Source: Pseudomonas sp. L5B5 (lineage in GTDB: Bacteria; Pseudomonadota; Gammaproteobacteria; Pseudomonadales; Pseudomonadaceae). From it: 64,000 nucleotides of DNA. Within the stretch, counting starts at the first letter, position 1. Every line of letters begins with the position of its first letter. The translations under genes were made by a program, and so were the position numbers. Shown in pieces: positions 7,596 through 16,082 of the stretch. Location: contig NZ_CP084742.1 of assembly GCF_020520285.1 (NCBI RefSeq), positions 3,658,001 through 3,722,000 of the forward strand, read 5' to 3'. The notes under the pieces were generated by a model that was not told the DNA's origin, did no database searches, and saw only the letters and a list, made by a program, of their open reading frames with translations.

Positions 7596-9921
7596 ACGCT
7601 GGTTGCCCCGATTGTTCCTGACCCTGCTGGCCCTGGTGCTGGCCTTCGGCGCGTGGCAATGGCGCCATGGCGCACCGCTGTCGGCCAACCTCATGGAACT
7701 GGTGCCCGGCACAGCCCCCGACGCCCTGGAACTGCAGGCTGAACAACGCATGCAGGAGCCGTTGAATCGGGAGATCCTGGTGCTAGTGGGCCATGCCGAG
7801 CGCCAGCGAGCCCTGGAAATGGCCCGCGAGCTGGGCGAGCAGTGGCAAGCCAGCGGGCTGTTCGACAAGGTCCAGTGGAACCTGCAGGCCGACCTGCCAG
7901 CGTTGCGCAAGCAACTGCTGCAAGGTCGCCTGGCCATGCTGTCGGCCAAGGACCGCGAGCAGTTGATCGGCCACCCCCAGGCGTTCATCCAGCAACGGGT
8001 ACAGGGCCTGTTCGACCCTTTCGCCAGCTTCACCCTGGTGCCCAGCCAGGAGGACTGGCTGGGCCTGACCGGGCGCATCCAGAACAGCCTGCCGCAGCAC
8101 GCCAGCGTGCAGCTGGACATCGGCAGCGGTGCCCTGGTGGCCGAGGCCGATGGCAAGCACTGGGTGCTGCTGCGGGCCCACACCGCCGGCAATGCCTTCG
8201 ACCTGCAGTTGCCCCTGCAAGTGGCCGAGCTATTGCAGCACAGCCGTGAACACGCGGCCCGGCAACAGGCCCAACTGCTGGCGGCCAGCGGCTTGCTGTA
8301 CGCCGCCAACGGCCAGCAGCAGGCCACCCGGGAAATCTCCTGGGTCGGCGGCGGCGCGACCCTGGGCATCCTAGCGCTGCTGCTGCTGGCGTTCCGCCGC
8401 TGGCGCGCCTTGCTGGCCTTCTTCCCGGTGCTGGTGGGCATGCTGTTCGGTGCCGTGGCCTGCGTCGCCCTGTTCGGGCACATGCACGTCATGACCCTGG
8501 TACTGGGGTCGAGCCTGATCGGCGTCGCCATCGATTATCCCCTGCACTACCTCTCCAAGAGCTGGAGCCTGAAACCCTGGCGCAGTTGGCCAGCCCTGCG
8601 CCTGACCCTGCCGGGGCTGAGCCTGAGCCTGGCCACCAGCTGCATCGGCTATCTGGCTCTGGCCTGGACCCCGTTCCCGGCCCTGACCCAGATCGCCACC
8701 TTCTCCGCCGCCGGCCTGCTGGGCGCCTACCTGGCCGCGGTGTGCCTGCTGCCCGCGCTGCTCAAGCACGTCGAACTGCGCCCGACGCAATGGCCGCTGC
8801 AGGTCGCCGAAGCCCTGCTCGAACTGCGGGCGAAGCTGTTGGCGAAAGTACCGAGCCCGGCTCTGCTGGTCTTGCTGGCGCTGTTCTGCGCGGCCGGCCT
8901 GTGGCAACTCCAGAGCAAGAACGATATACGCCAGTGGGTCGGTGCCCCGCCGCAACTGCTGCAAGAGGCCCAGGCCATCGCCCGGATCACCGGCTACCAG
9001 CCCACCAGCCAGTTCTTCCTGGTGCGCGCAGCCGACCAGCAGCAACTGCTGGAACGGCTCGACGCCCTGGATGAACGCCTGCAACCCCTGGTGAACCTGG
9101 GCAAGCTCAAGGGTTACCTGTCGCTCAATCAATTGCTCAGCCAGCCGACGCAACAGCAGCAGGTGCGAGCAGCCCTCGGTCAGCTGCCAGGAGCCTGGCA
9201 ACCCTTGCTGGAGCTGGGTGTGCCCGAACAGGCACTGCAAGCCGAGCTCGAGCAGTTGCAGGCGCTGCCCCTGCTCGACATCGACAGCGCCCTGCAAGGA
9301 CCGCTGGCCGAACCTCTGCGTCCACTCTGGCTGGGGGCCAACGCCGAGGGCGTGGCCGCCCTGGTCAGCTTGCAGGGCCTGAACGACGCCCCCCTATTGC
9401 GGGTCCAGGCCGACGACCTGCCGGGAGTACAACTGGTGGACCGCCTGGGCGAGTTGAACCAGGTATTCGCCGCCACCCAGCTCAGCGCCGCCGAGCTCAA
9501 GCTGGCCTCCTGCGTGTTGATCGTGCTGTTGCTGATCCTGCCTTTCGGTGTCGGTGGCGCCCTGCGCCTGGTCGCCCTGCCGCTGCTGGCGGCCCTGTGC
9601 AGCCTGGCTAGCCTTGGCTGGCTGGGACAACCCCTGACATTGTTCAGTCTGTTCGGCCTGCTGCTGGTCACCGCCATCAGCGTCGATTACGCGATCCTCA
9701 TGCGCGAGCAGATCGGCGGAGCCGCCGTGAGCCTGCTGGGTACCCTGCTGGCCGCGCTGACCACCTGGCTGTCGTTCGGCCTGCTGGCCATTTCCAGCAC
9801 CCCGGCGGTGAGCAACTTCGGCCTGGCCGTCAGCCTCGGCCTGGCCTTCAGTTTCATCCTCGCGCCCTGGGCCGGCCACTCGCCGCCCCCGGACGAGAAA
9901 ACGAGGCAAGCGTCATGCTGA
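7579..9921 (+). CDS. MMPL/RND-family exporter of the aryl polyene cluster
   Basis: This 780-residue inner membrane protein has the duplicated MMPL layout: a leading membrane segment near residues 10-27, a large periplasmic loop, then a block of five to six membrane segments (about 258-400), and a repeat of the same pattern (about 430-445 and 640-770). The two half-site aspartates are in GVAIDYPLHYLSK and ISVDYAILMREQ, as expected for proton-driven RND pumps. It probably moves the polyene lipid out of the inner membrane and hands it to the LolA-like protein encoded just upstream. The 3' end runs into a gap of about 150 bases that has no clear large gene. Confidence 0.9.
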   Translation: MTLPSERWLPRLFLTLLALVLAFGAWQWRHGAPLSANLMELVPGTAPDALELQAEQRMQEPLNREILVLVGHAERQRALEMARELGEQWQASGLFDKVQWNLQADLPALRKQLLQGRLAMLSAKDREQLIGHPQAFIQQRVQGLFDPFASFTLVPSQEDWLGLTGRIQNSLPQHASVQLDIGSGALVAEADGKHWVLLRAHTAGNAFDLQLPLQVAELLQHSREHAARQQAQLLAASGLLYAANGQQQATREISWVGGGATLGILALLLLAFRRWRALLAFFPVLVGMLFGAVACVALFGHMHVMTLVLGSSLIGVAIDYPLHYLSKSWSLKPWRSWPALRLTLPGLSLSLATSCIGYLALAWTPFPALTQIATFSAAGLLGAYLAAVCLLPALLKHVELRPTQWPLQVAEALLELRAKLLAKVPSPALLVLLALFCAAGLWQLQSKNDIRQWVGAPPQLLQEAQAIARITGYQPTSQFFLVRAADQQQLLERLDALDERLQPLVNLGKLKGYLSLNQLLSQPTQQQQVRAALGQLPGAWQPLLELGVPEQALQAELEQLQALPLLDIDSALQGPLAEPLRPLWLGANAEGVAALVSLQGLNDAPLLRVQADDLPGVQLVDRLGELNQVFAATQLSAAELKLASCVLIVLLLILPFGVGGALRLVALPLLAALCSLASLGWLGQPLTLFSLFGLLLVTAISVDYAILMREQIGGAAVSLLGTLLAALTTWLSFGLLAISSTPAVSNFGLAVSLGLAFSFILAPWAGHSPPPDEKTRQASC

Positions 9922-9990
9922 GCCTGCCATCGGCCGCGACAGGCGCGGCCTCCCTGAACCAGAACCCCGCCCAACCGGCAAGGAGCCCTC

Positions 9991-10074
9991 GTGCCAACAG
10001 TTGAAATGGACCTGCGCCAGGTCGTGACCCGCGCTTTCGCCCCCTCGGCAACCGGCACGAGGACTTGCCCATGA
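9991..10074 (+). CDS. Possible 27-codon small ORF or translational coupler
   Basis: In the gap between the exporter and the methyltransferase, a GTG at 9991 follows an AAGGAG ribosome-binding site 5 bases upstream. It opens a 27-codon frame (starting VPTVEMDLRQVV) whose TGA overlaps the methyltransferase ATG as ATGA. The geometry is that of a real, translationally coupled gene, but the peptide has no recognisable family, signal or membrane segment. It could equally be the remnant of a lost gene. A second frame, 9915-10004 (29 codons), starts within the exporter stop but lacks a comparable ribosome site. Confidence 0.3.
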   Translation: MPTVEMDLRQVVTRAFAPSATGTRTCP

Positions 10075-10832
10075 ACGGCCAGGCCTCGCCTTACCTGAGC
10101 GACAGCTACGTCGAAGAGACCCGCTTCGGCTTCTGGTTCCTGCGTAGCCACACCTGGCAGCACCATGTGCTGCGGGTGGCGATCAACGACCTGCGCTCGC
10201 TGTTCGACAGCGAGCCCCCCCGCAACCCGGTGCTGCTGGATGCTGGCTGTGGCCAGGGCAAGTCCTTCCAGCACCTGCGCCAGGTATTCGCCCCGCAACG
10301 CCTGATCGGCATCGATGCCGACCCGCACAGCCTCAAGCTCAGTGCCGAGGAAGCCCGGCGCCAGCAAGGGGAGGTGGAGCTGATCGGCAGCGACTGCGCG
10401 ACCCTGAAACTGGCCGACGACAGCGTCGACCTGCTGTTCTGCCACCAGACCTTCCATCACCTGGTGGAACAGGAAAAAGCCCTGGCCGAGTTCTATCGTG
10501 TACTCAAGCCCGGCGGCTACCTGCTGTTCGCCGAGTCCACCGAGGCCTACATCGACACCTGGGTAATCCGCTGGCTGTTCCGCCACCCGATGCACGTGCA
10601 GAAAAGCGCCGACGAGTATTTGCAGATGATTCGCCAGCAAGGCTTCGAGTTCACCCAGGACAACGTGTCCTATCCCTACCTGTGGTGGAGCCGTGCCAAG
10701 GACTTCGGCCTGCTGGAACGCCTTGGCCTGCGCCAGCCCCCACCGGTGGGCCAGCGGGAAGAAACCCTGGTCAACGTCGTGGCCCGCAAGCCGCTCGTCC
10801 CGCCTGCCGCCAGGCAGGACCTGGCCGAATGA
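10071..10832 (+). CDS. SAM-dependent class I methyltransferase of the aryl polyene cluster
   Basis: This 253-residue protein has a Rossmann methyltransferase core: LLDAGCGQG near residues 56-64 (SAM motif I), IGIDAD (acidic residue binding the ribose) and LLFCHQTFHHL, then LKPGGYLLFAES. ATG 10071 is preferred over a TTG two codons earlier because GAGG lies upstream of it and it overlaps the small ORF stop. Many aryl polyenes carry a methyl or methoxy group on the aryl head, so ring C- or O-methylation is the likely job; the exact atom cannot be read from the sequence. Confidence 0.85.
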   Translation: MNGQASPYLSDSYVEETRFGFWFLRSHTWQHHVLRVAINDLRSLFDSEPPRNPVLLDAGCGQGKSFQHLRQVFAPQRLIGIDADPHSLKLSAEEARRQQGEVELIGSDCATLKLADDSVDLLFCHQTFHHLVEQEKALAEFYRVLKPGGYLLFAESTEAYIDTWVIRWLFRHPMHVQKSADEYLQMIRQQGFEFTQDNVSYPYLWWSRAKDFGLLERLGLRQPPPVGQREETLVNVVARKPLVPPAARQDLAE

Positions 10833-11314
10833 TCCGTGCCCTGCTGCTCGGTTGTGTCCTGTTGCTGAGCGCTTGCGTCAGCCAGGCGCCGCTGCCCGAG
10901 CGCACGCCCTCGCTGGTGCTGCCATTGCAGCTCCACGTGCAGCGCCAGGCCCAGGGCCAACGCCAGGACTGGCTGTTGGTGATCCAGGCCGAAGGCTCCA
11001 GCCTGCGCTGGTCGCTGATGGACCCCCTGGGCATCCCCCAGGCCCGCCAGCGTCTAGTGGAAGGCCACTGGCAGGCCGACGGCCTGCTGCCACCCAACCC
11101 CGAGGCCCGGGAGTTGTTCGCGGCCCTGCTGTTCGCCCTGACGCCTGCGGCCGAGCTACCGGCCAACTACCCGGACGCCCGCCAGCAGGACGCCCAACGG
11201 ACCCTCGGCCCACGCTGGCGAGTCGACTATCAACACGCTCTGGACTTCACATTGAACCTGCCCCAAGGCCTGTATTACCACATCACTGCATTGAGCAACG
11301 AGGCCACGCCATGA
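10829..11314 (+). CDS. Outer membrane lipoprotein, DUF3261-like, of the aryl polyene cluster
   Basis: This 161-residue protein begins with a lipoprotein signal peptide ending in LLLSAC, so Cys16 is the predicted lipidated residue. The rest is a beta-rich domain with no catalytic motif that I recognise. DUF3261-type lipoproteins are regular members of aryl polyene clusters and, with the LolA-like carrier, may receive the polyene lipid at the outer membrane (inference). The ATG overlaps the methyltransferase stop by four bases, and the next ketosynthase begins four bases before its end. Confidence 0.82.
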   Translation: MIRALLLGCVLLLSACVSQAPLPERTPSLVLPLQLHVQRQAQGQRQDWLLVIQAEGSSLRWSLMDPLGIPQARQRLVEGHWQADGLLPPNPEARELFAALLFALTPAAELPANYPDARQQDAQRTLGPRWRVDYQHALDFTLNLPQGLYYHITALSNEATP

Positions 11315-12504
11315 CGGCCTACCTCAACGCCCTCGGGGTGATCTGCGCCCTGGGCGACACTCGCCAGGACGTCGCCCGCCACCTGTTTGCCGGCGATTGC
11401 TCGGGCATGCGCGAAGAAAGCCACTGGGTGCCCGAGCGCACCTTGCCGGTGGCGGCAGTGCGCAGCCCGCTGCCCAACATGCCGGCCGGTCTCGAAACAC
11501 AGAACAGCCGCAACAACCAATTGCTGCTGCAGGCCACCCGGCAGATCGAGGACGATATCCACCAGGCCGTCGCACGCTACGGCCGTGGCCGCATCGGCAT
11601 CGTCCTGGGCACCAGCACCTCGGGGATCGACGAAGCCAGCCGCGGCATCGGCCACTACCTGCAGGACCGGCAATTCCCGGCCGACTACGACTACCGCCAG
11701 CAGGAGCTCAGCGCCCCGGCGAACTTCCTCGCCGAGTGGCTGCAACTGAGCGGCCCGGCCTATGTGATCTCCACCGCCTGTACCTCCAGCGCCCGGGCCC
11801 TGATCAGTGCCCGGCGCCTGCTCGACCTGGACCTGTGCGATGCCGTGCTGTGTGGTGGGGTCGACAGCCTGTGCAAGCTCACCCTCAACGGCTTCACGGC
11901 CCTGGAGGCGGTCTCCGGGGAGCGCTGCAATCCGTTTTCGCGCAACCGCAATGGCATCAACATCGGTGAGGCGGCGGTGCTGTTCCTGATGACCAGGGAA
12001 CCTGGCCCGGATTCGATCGCTTTGCTTGGCGCAGGCGCCAGCTCGGATGCCTACCATATTTCCGCTCCGGCGCCGGACGGTCGCGGCGCCCTGCAGGCCA
12101 TGAACCTGGCACTGAGCAGCGCCGGCCTGCAACCGCAGCAGATCGCTTACCTGAACCTGCACGGCACCGCCACCCAGCACAATGACGCCATGGAAAGCCT
12201 GGCCGTGGCGCAGCTGTTCCCCGACGGCGTGCCCTGCTCCTCGACCAAACCCATGACCGGGCATACCCTGGGCGCCGCCGGGGCCCTGGAAGCGGCGTTC
12301 TGCTGGCTGGCCCTGGGCAGCGACAACCCCGGTCACGCCCTGCCGCCCCATGTCTGGGACGCCCAGGCCGATCCGGCGTTGCCGGCATTGCACTGGGTCA
12401 CACCGGCCGACCGCCTGGCCCTACACGCACCACGCCGCCTGATGAGCAATTCCTTCGCCTTCGGCGGCAACAATGTCAGCCTGATTATCGGAGACGCCCC
12501 ATGA
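11311..12504 (+). CDS. Beta-ketoacyl-ACP synthase 1 of the aryl polyene cluster
   Basis: This 397-residue thiolase-fold enzyme has the full triad: Cys157 (STACTSSA), His284 (LNLHGTATQHND) and His318 (MTGHTLGAAG), with Lys313 just before it. It should catalyse decarboxylative condensation of malonyl-ACP with the growing chain. Type II aryl polyene systems pair one ketosynthase with a shorter, inactive chain-length factor; no such partner is visible here and it may lie upstream of the window. It has ATGA overlaps on both sides. Confidence 0.9.
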   Translation: MTAYLNALGVICALGDTRQDVARHLFAGDCSGMREESHWVPERTLPVAAVRSPLPNMPAGLETQNSRNNQLLLQATRQIEDDIHQAVARYGRGRIGIVLGTSTSGIDEASRGIGHYLQDRQFPADYDYRQQELSAPANFLAEWLQLSGPAYVISTACTSSARALISARRLLDLDLCDAVLCGGVDSLCKLTLNGFTALEAVSGERCNPFSRNRNGINIGEAAVLFLMTREPGPDSIALLGAGASSDAYHISAPAPDGRGALQAMNLALSSAGLQPQQIAYLNLHGTATQHNDAMESLAVAQLFPDGVPCSSTKPMTGHTLGAAGALEAAFCWLALGSDNPGHALPPHVWDAQADPALPALHWVTPADRLALHAPRRLMSNSFAFGGNNVSLIIGDAP

Positions 12505-12974
12505 TTGACTGGCCGCTCGCCGAACTGCTGCCCCACGCCGCAGACATGATCCTCATCGACCAGGTGCTGGCCTTTGATGAAGAACAGATCCGCACCCGCC
12601 TCCAGGTTCGCCCGGGGGGCTTGTTCAACCGCCCCGACGGCAGCCTGCCGGCCTGGCTCGGCATCGAGCTGATGGCCCAGAGCGTCGCCGCCTACGCCGG
12701 TTGTCGCGCCCGCCAGCAAGGCCTGCCGGTGGAGTTGGGTTTCCTGCTGGGCACTCGCCGATTCGAATGCAATGTCGAGCACTTTGCCGTTGGCAGCACC
12801 CTGGAAATCCATGCCCTGCGCTCTCTGGAAGACGACAATGGCATGGGCGTGTTCGAGTGCCATCTCAGTGGCCCGGGCATTGCCGCCAGCGCGCGCCTGA
12901 ACGTCTATCGCCCGCCCCAGGCCGGCGATTACCTGCATGAAACACCTGCCTCTTCTACAGGAACCCCGTCATGA
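12501..12974 (+). CDS. Hot-dog 3-hydroxyacyl-ACP dehydratase (ApeP-like)
   Basis: This 157-residue protein has a FabZ-like start (LLPHAADMILIDQV) with the catalytic-type histidine near residue 11, and WLGIELMAQSVAAYAGCRAR, the central helix motif with an acidic residue. It should remove water from 3-hydroxyacyl-ACP to create the trans double bond in each cycle; with no enoyl reductase in the cluster, this yields a conjugated polyene. It sits between ketosynthase 1 and the ketoreductase with four-base overlaps. A second dehydratase-like domain is fused to the AMP ligase, so the two may work together or in turn. Confidence 0.87.
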   Translation: MIDWPLAELLPHAADMILIDQVLAFDEEQIRTRLQVRPGGLFNRPDGSLPAWLGIELMAQSVAAYAGCRARQQGLPVELGFLLGTRRFECNVEHFAVGSTLEIHALRSLEDDNGMGVFECHLSGPGIAASARLNVYRPPQAGDYLHETPASSTGTPS

Positions 12975-13699
12975 CTGACTCCGTACTGGTCACCGGCTCC
13001 AGCCGTGGCATCGGTCGCGCCATCGCCCTGCGCCTGGCCCAGGCTGGTTACGACCTGGTGCTGCACTGCCGCACTGGCCGTGCCGAAGCCGATGCCGTCC
13101 AGGGCGAGGTCCAGGCCCTGGGCCGCAGCGCCCGCGTCCTGCAATTCGATGTGGCCGACCGCGCCGCCTGCAAGGCCGTCCTGGAGGCCGACGTCGAGGC
13201 CCATGGTGCCTATTACGGCGTGGTGCTGAACGCCGGCCTGACTCGCGACGGTGCGTTCCCGGCCCTCGGCGAGGACGATTGGGACCAGGTGCTGCGCACC
13301 AACCTCGATGGCTTCTACAACGTCCTGCACCCGGTGATGATGCCGATGATCCGGCGCCGCGCACCGGGGCGAATCGTCTGCATCACCTCGGTCTCGGGGC
13401 TGATCGGCAACCGTGGCCAGGTCAACTACAGTGCCTCCAAGGCCGGCGTGATCGGCGCCGCCAAGGCCCTGGCCATCGAGCTGGGCAAGCGCAAGATCAC
13501 CGTCAACTGCGTCGCCCCGGGGCTGATCGATACCGCCATGCTGGATGAGAACGTGCCAGTGGAAGAACTGCTGAAAATGATTCCTGCGCAGCGCATGGGC
13601 ACCCCCGAGGAGGTCGCCAGCGCGGTGAACTTCCTGGTGTCCGCCGAGGCCGCCTACATCACTCGCCAGGTGCTGGCGGTCAACGGGGGCCTGTGCTGA
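12971..13699 (+). CDS. 3-oxoacyl-ACP reductase, FabG-like (SDR)
   Basis: This 242-residue short-chain dehydrogenase has the NADP-binding TGSSRGIG motif (residues 8-15), NAG at 87-89, Asn111, Ser140, and Tyr153 and Lys157 in the YSASK motif. It reduces the 3-oxo group after each condensation in the aryl polyene synthase, ahead of dehydration. The end motif GGLC lacks the usual FabG tail variation but is within family range. It starts within the dehydratase stop (ATGA), and its TGA shares one base with the next ATG. Confidence 0.92.
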   Translation: MTDSVLVTGSSRGIGRAIALRLAQAGYDLVLHCRTGRAEADAVQGEVQALGRSARVLQFDVADRAACKAVLEADVEAHGAYYGVVLNAGLTRDGAFPALGEDDWDQVLRTNLDGFYNVLHPVMMPMIRRRAPGRIVCITSVSGLIGNRGQVNYSASKAGVIGAAKALAIELGKRKITVNCVAPGLIDTAMLDENVPVEELLKMIPAQRMGTPEEVASAVNFLVSAEAAYITRQVLAVNGGLC

Positions 13700-14925
13700 T
13701 GAAACGCGTGGTCGTCACCGGAATGGCCGGCATCACCTCCCTGGGCCGCGACTGGGACAGCATTGCCGAACACTTTGCCGCCAACCGCAGCGGTATCCGG
13801 CGCATGGACGAGTGGGATCGGTTCAGCGAGCTCAACACCCGCCTGGCTGGTCCCATCGACGATTTCCAGGTCCCCGGGCACTGGACCCGCAAGCAGTTGC
13901 GCAGCATGGGCCGGGTCTCGCGGCTCGCAGTCGGCGCCGCCGAACAGGCGCTGGCCGATGCCGGCCTGCTGGACGATCCCTCGATCAAGGATGGGCGCAT
14001 GGGCGTGGCCTGCGGCTCGTCCACCGGCAGCACCGAGGAGATCAAGGCCTTCGGCAACATGCTGCTGAACTCGGTGGCCGAAGGGCTCAATGCCAACTCC
14101 TACGTGCGCATGATGCCCCACACCACGGCGGCCAATATCAGCATCTTCTTCGGCCTCACCGGACGCTTGATCCCCACCTCCAGCGCCTGTACCAGCGGCA
14201 GCCAGGGCGTCGGTTATGCCTATGAGGCGATCAAGTACGGCCGTTTGCCGATGATGCTCGCCGGAGGTGCCGAGGAACTGTGCCCCACCGAGGCCATGGT
14301 GTTCGATGCGCTCTATGCCACCAGCTTGAAGAACGACGCGCCCCACACCAGTCCGCGGCCCTACGACTGCGATCGCGACGGCCTGGTGATCGGTGAAGGG
14401 GGCGGCATGCTGGTGCTCGAGGAGCTTGAGCACGCCCTGGCCAGGGGCGCGCGGATCCACGCGGAAATCGTCGGTTTCGGCAGCAACGCCGACGGCCAGC
14501 ACACCACCCGCCCGGAGCAGAGCACCATGCGCCGGGCCATGGAACTGGCCCTCGAGGATGCGGCCCTGGCGCCAGCGGCCATTGGCTACGTCAACGGCCA
14601 TGGCACGGCCACCGAACAGGGCGACATTGCCGAGACCCAGGCCACCAGCAGCCTGTTCGGCAGCCGCATGCCCATCAGTTCGCAAAAGAGTTTCCTCGGC
14701 CACACCCTCGGTGCCTGCGGGGCCCTGGAATCCTGGTTCAGCATCGAGATGCTCAAGCGCGACCTCTACGTGCACACCTGCAACCTGGACCGGGTCGACC
14801 CTCGCTGCGGCGAGCTGGACTACCTGCAAGGCGGCTTGCGTGCCATGAGCCACGAATACGTAATGAACAACAACTTTGCCTTCGGCGGGGTCAACACGTC
14901 GTTGATCTTCCGTCGCTGGTCCTGA
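13699..14925 (+). CDS. Beta-ketoacyl-ACP synthase 2 of the aryl polyene cluster
   Basis: This 408-residue FabB/FabF-like enzyme has Cys164 (SSACTSGSQ), His301 (NGHGTATEQGD), Lys330 and His335 (SFLGHTLGAC), so it is catalytically complete. It is a different protein from the other ketosynthase of the cluster (Cys157), and in studied aryl polyene systems two complete ketosynthases act at different chain lengths. ATG 13699 is chosen over a GTG two codons earlier because it overlaps the ketoreductase TGA by one base (TGATG). Confidence 0.92.
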   Translation: MKRVVVTGMAGITSLGRDWDSIAEHFAANRSGIRRMDEWDRFSELNTRLAGPIDDFQVPGHWTRKQLRSMGRVSRLAVGAAEQALADAGLLDDPSIKDGRMGVACGSSTGSTEEIKAFGNMLLNSVAEGLNANSYVRMMPHTTAANISIFFGLTGRLIPTSSACTSGSQGVGYAYEAIKYGRLPMMLAGGAEELCPTEAMVFDALYATSLKNDAPHTSPRPYDCDRDGLVIGEGGGMLVLEELEHALARGARIHAEIVGFGSNADGQHTTRPEQSTMRRAMELALEDAALAPAAIGYVNGHGTATEQGDIAETQATSSLFGSRMPISSQKSFLGHTLGACGALESWFSIEMLKRDLYVHTCNLDRVDPRCGELDYLQGGLRAMSHEYVMNNNFAFGGVNTSLIFRRWS

Positions 14926-14942
14926 CCCCTGGAGAAAATGGA

Positions 14943-15389
14943 ATGTCTTCCCTGTTTCGCGCCACCTTGATTGTCCTTGCCCTGCTGGGCACCTCGGCCT
15001 GTACCAGCAAGCCGATGTACACCCCCAATCGCATCATTCCGGCCACCATCCAGGCCGACCACGAGCAGGTCAAACAGGCAATCCTGAAGAACCTGGTGGC
15101 CCGCCAGTGGACGGTGCAACGCATCAGCCCGGAGCTGATCCAGGCCGAGATCACCGTGCGCGAGCAGTTCCACGCAGAGATCGACATCCAGTACTCCGCC
15201 AACAACTACAAGATCGTCTACCGCGACAGCCGCGCCCTGGACTACAAGGACGGCAAGATCCACAAGAACTACATCCGCTGGGTACGCCTGCTGGACAAGG
15301 GCATCCTGCGGGACCTGCGCGACGGCCAGAACCAGCGCACCGCGCAGCAACTGTCCAACTCCGCCAAGGCCTTTCCCGCGGCCCAATGA
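14943..15389 (+). CDS. Small lipoprotein at the 3' end of the aryl polyene operon
   Basis: This 148-residue protein has a lipoprotein signal ending LLGTSAC, giving lipidated Cys20. The body (KPMYTPNRI onward) is beta-rich with a basic, polar C-terminus; I do not recognise a family with certainty. A GGAG site lies 8 bases before ATG 14943. It follows ketosynthase 2 by only 17 bases and precedes a large inverted repeat, so it is probably the last gene of the operon. It could be a periplasm-facing helper of polyene export, by context only. Confidence 0.75.
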   Translation: MSSLFRATLIVLALLGTSACTSKPMYTPNRIIPATIQADHEQVKQAILKNLVARQWTVQRISPELIQAEITVREQFHAEIDIQYSANNYKIVYRDSRALDYKDGKIHKNYIRWVRLLDKGILRDLRDGQNQRTAQQLSNSAKAFPAAQ

Positions 15390-15394
15390 CCTGG

Positions 15395-15508
15395 GTAGCC
15401 GCTGTCGAGCGCCAGCGAGGCTGCGCACGCGCGCAAAGCGGGCGCAGATCCTGAAGGCCTGACGGCCCAGGCGCAGCCTCGCCAGCTCGACAGCTCGACA
15501 GCGGCTAC
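15395..15508. repeat. Long inverted repeat (copy A) after the aryl polyene operon
   Basis: GTAGCCGCTGTCGAGC at 15395-15410 pairs perfectly with its reverse complement at 15493-15508, and GCGAGGCTGCG at 15415-15425 pairs with 15472-15482. The right arm carries an extra 8-base duplication (GCTCGACA twice). The internal loop has no gene. It could end transcription of the operon. Its outer arms resemble those of the repeat at 62589-62708, which suggests a dispersed family. Confidence 0.7.
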
Positions 15509-15590
15509 AAGATCGATCAGCGTCTACACTCGCAACAGCGGGCCGACGCGCCATGACGGCTTGCCTTTCACATCCGTCAAGGAGCCGACC

Positions 15591-16082
15591 ATGCAAGTGA
15601 AAGCGCTGATTGCCCTGGCCCTGTTGTCCGTCTTCAGCCCCGTCAGCCAGGCCACCAACCTGATGTACATGCCTTTCGAGAGCGTGGTATCCGATGCCCT
15701 GCGGGCCGGGCGCCTGGATGGCAGCGTGACGTTCCACCTGGCGGGCAACCCGCATCCCCCGGTGCTCCGGGTCAAGGTCACCGAGCTGGCCACCAACAAG
15801 AAGACCAATGCCTTCAACAAGAGCGATATCGCCGCCTGCGAATGGGCTCTGCAATCGGCCCTGATCACCCTGCAGGCCGCGGCCAAGCGGGTGGGCGCCA
15901 ATGCCGTGACCAACATCGTCAGCTACTACAAGCACCATGTACGCAAGGACCTCAACACCTACGAGTGCCATGCCGGGGTGCTGATGGCTGGCGTGGCGCT
16001 GCGCGGCGACCTGGTGTTCCTGCAGACCCCGCTCCGCCCCAACGCACCCTCAGGACGTGGCCCCGGTCTTGCGCGTCAATAG
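15591..16082 (+). CDS. Small secreted protein of the Pseudomonas 'excinuclease ATPase subunit-like' family
   Basis: This 163-residue protein has a signal peptide (hydrophobic stretch at residues 5-18, ending VSQA) and the stretch NKKTNAFNKSD, then ACEWALQSAL, AKRVGANAV and NIVSYYK. I recall this pattern from Pseudomonas proteins mislabelled as excinuclease subunits; no UvrA ATPase motif is present. The end of the protein resembles a YbjQ-like fold, but function is unknown. GGAG lies 7 bases before ATG 15591. The last 11 codons overlap the convergent LysR gene, and this tail may be extended compared with relatives. Confidence 0.75.
   Translation: MQVKALIALALLSVFSPVSQATNLMYMPFESVVSDALRAGRLDGSVTFHLAGNPHPPVLRVKVTELATNKKTNAFNKSDIAACEWALQSALITLQAAAKRVGANAVTNIVSYYKHHVRKDLNTYECHAGVLMAGVALRGDLVFLQTPLRPNAPSGRGPGLARQ

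Noticed and set aside
9915..10004. 29-codon frame starting inside the exporter stop
   Set aside because: No ribosome site of its own and no recognisable peptide; the frame at 9991 has better translation signals, so only that one is listed.
15420..15470. Possible small gene inside the inverted repeat after the aryl polyene operon
   Set aside because: No start with a ribosome site and the sequence is explained by the repeat structure.
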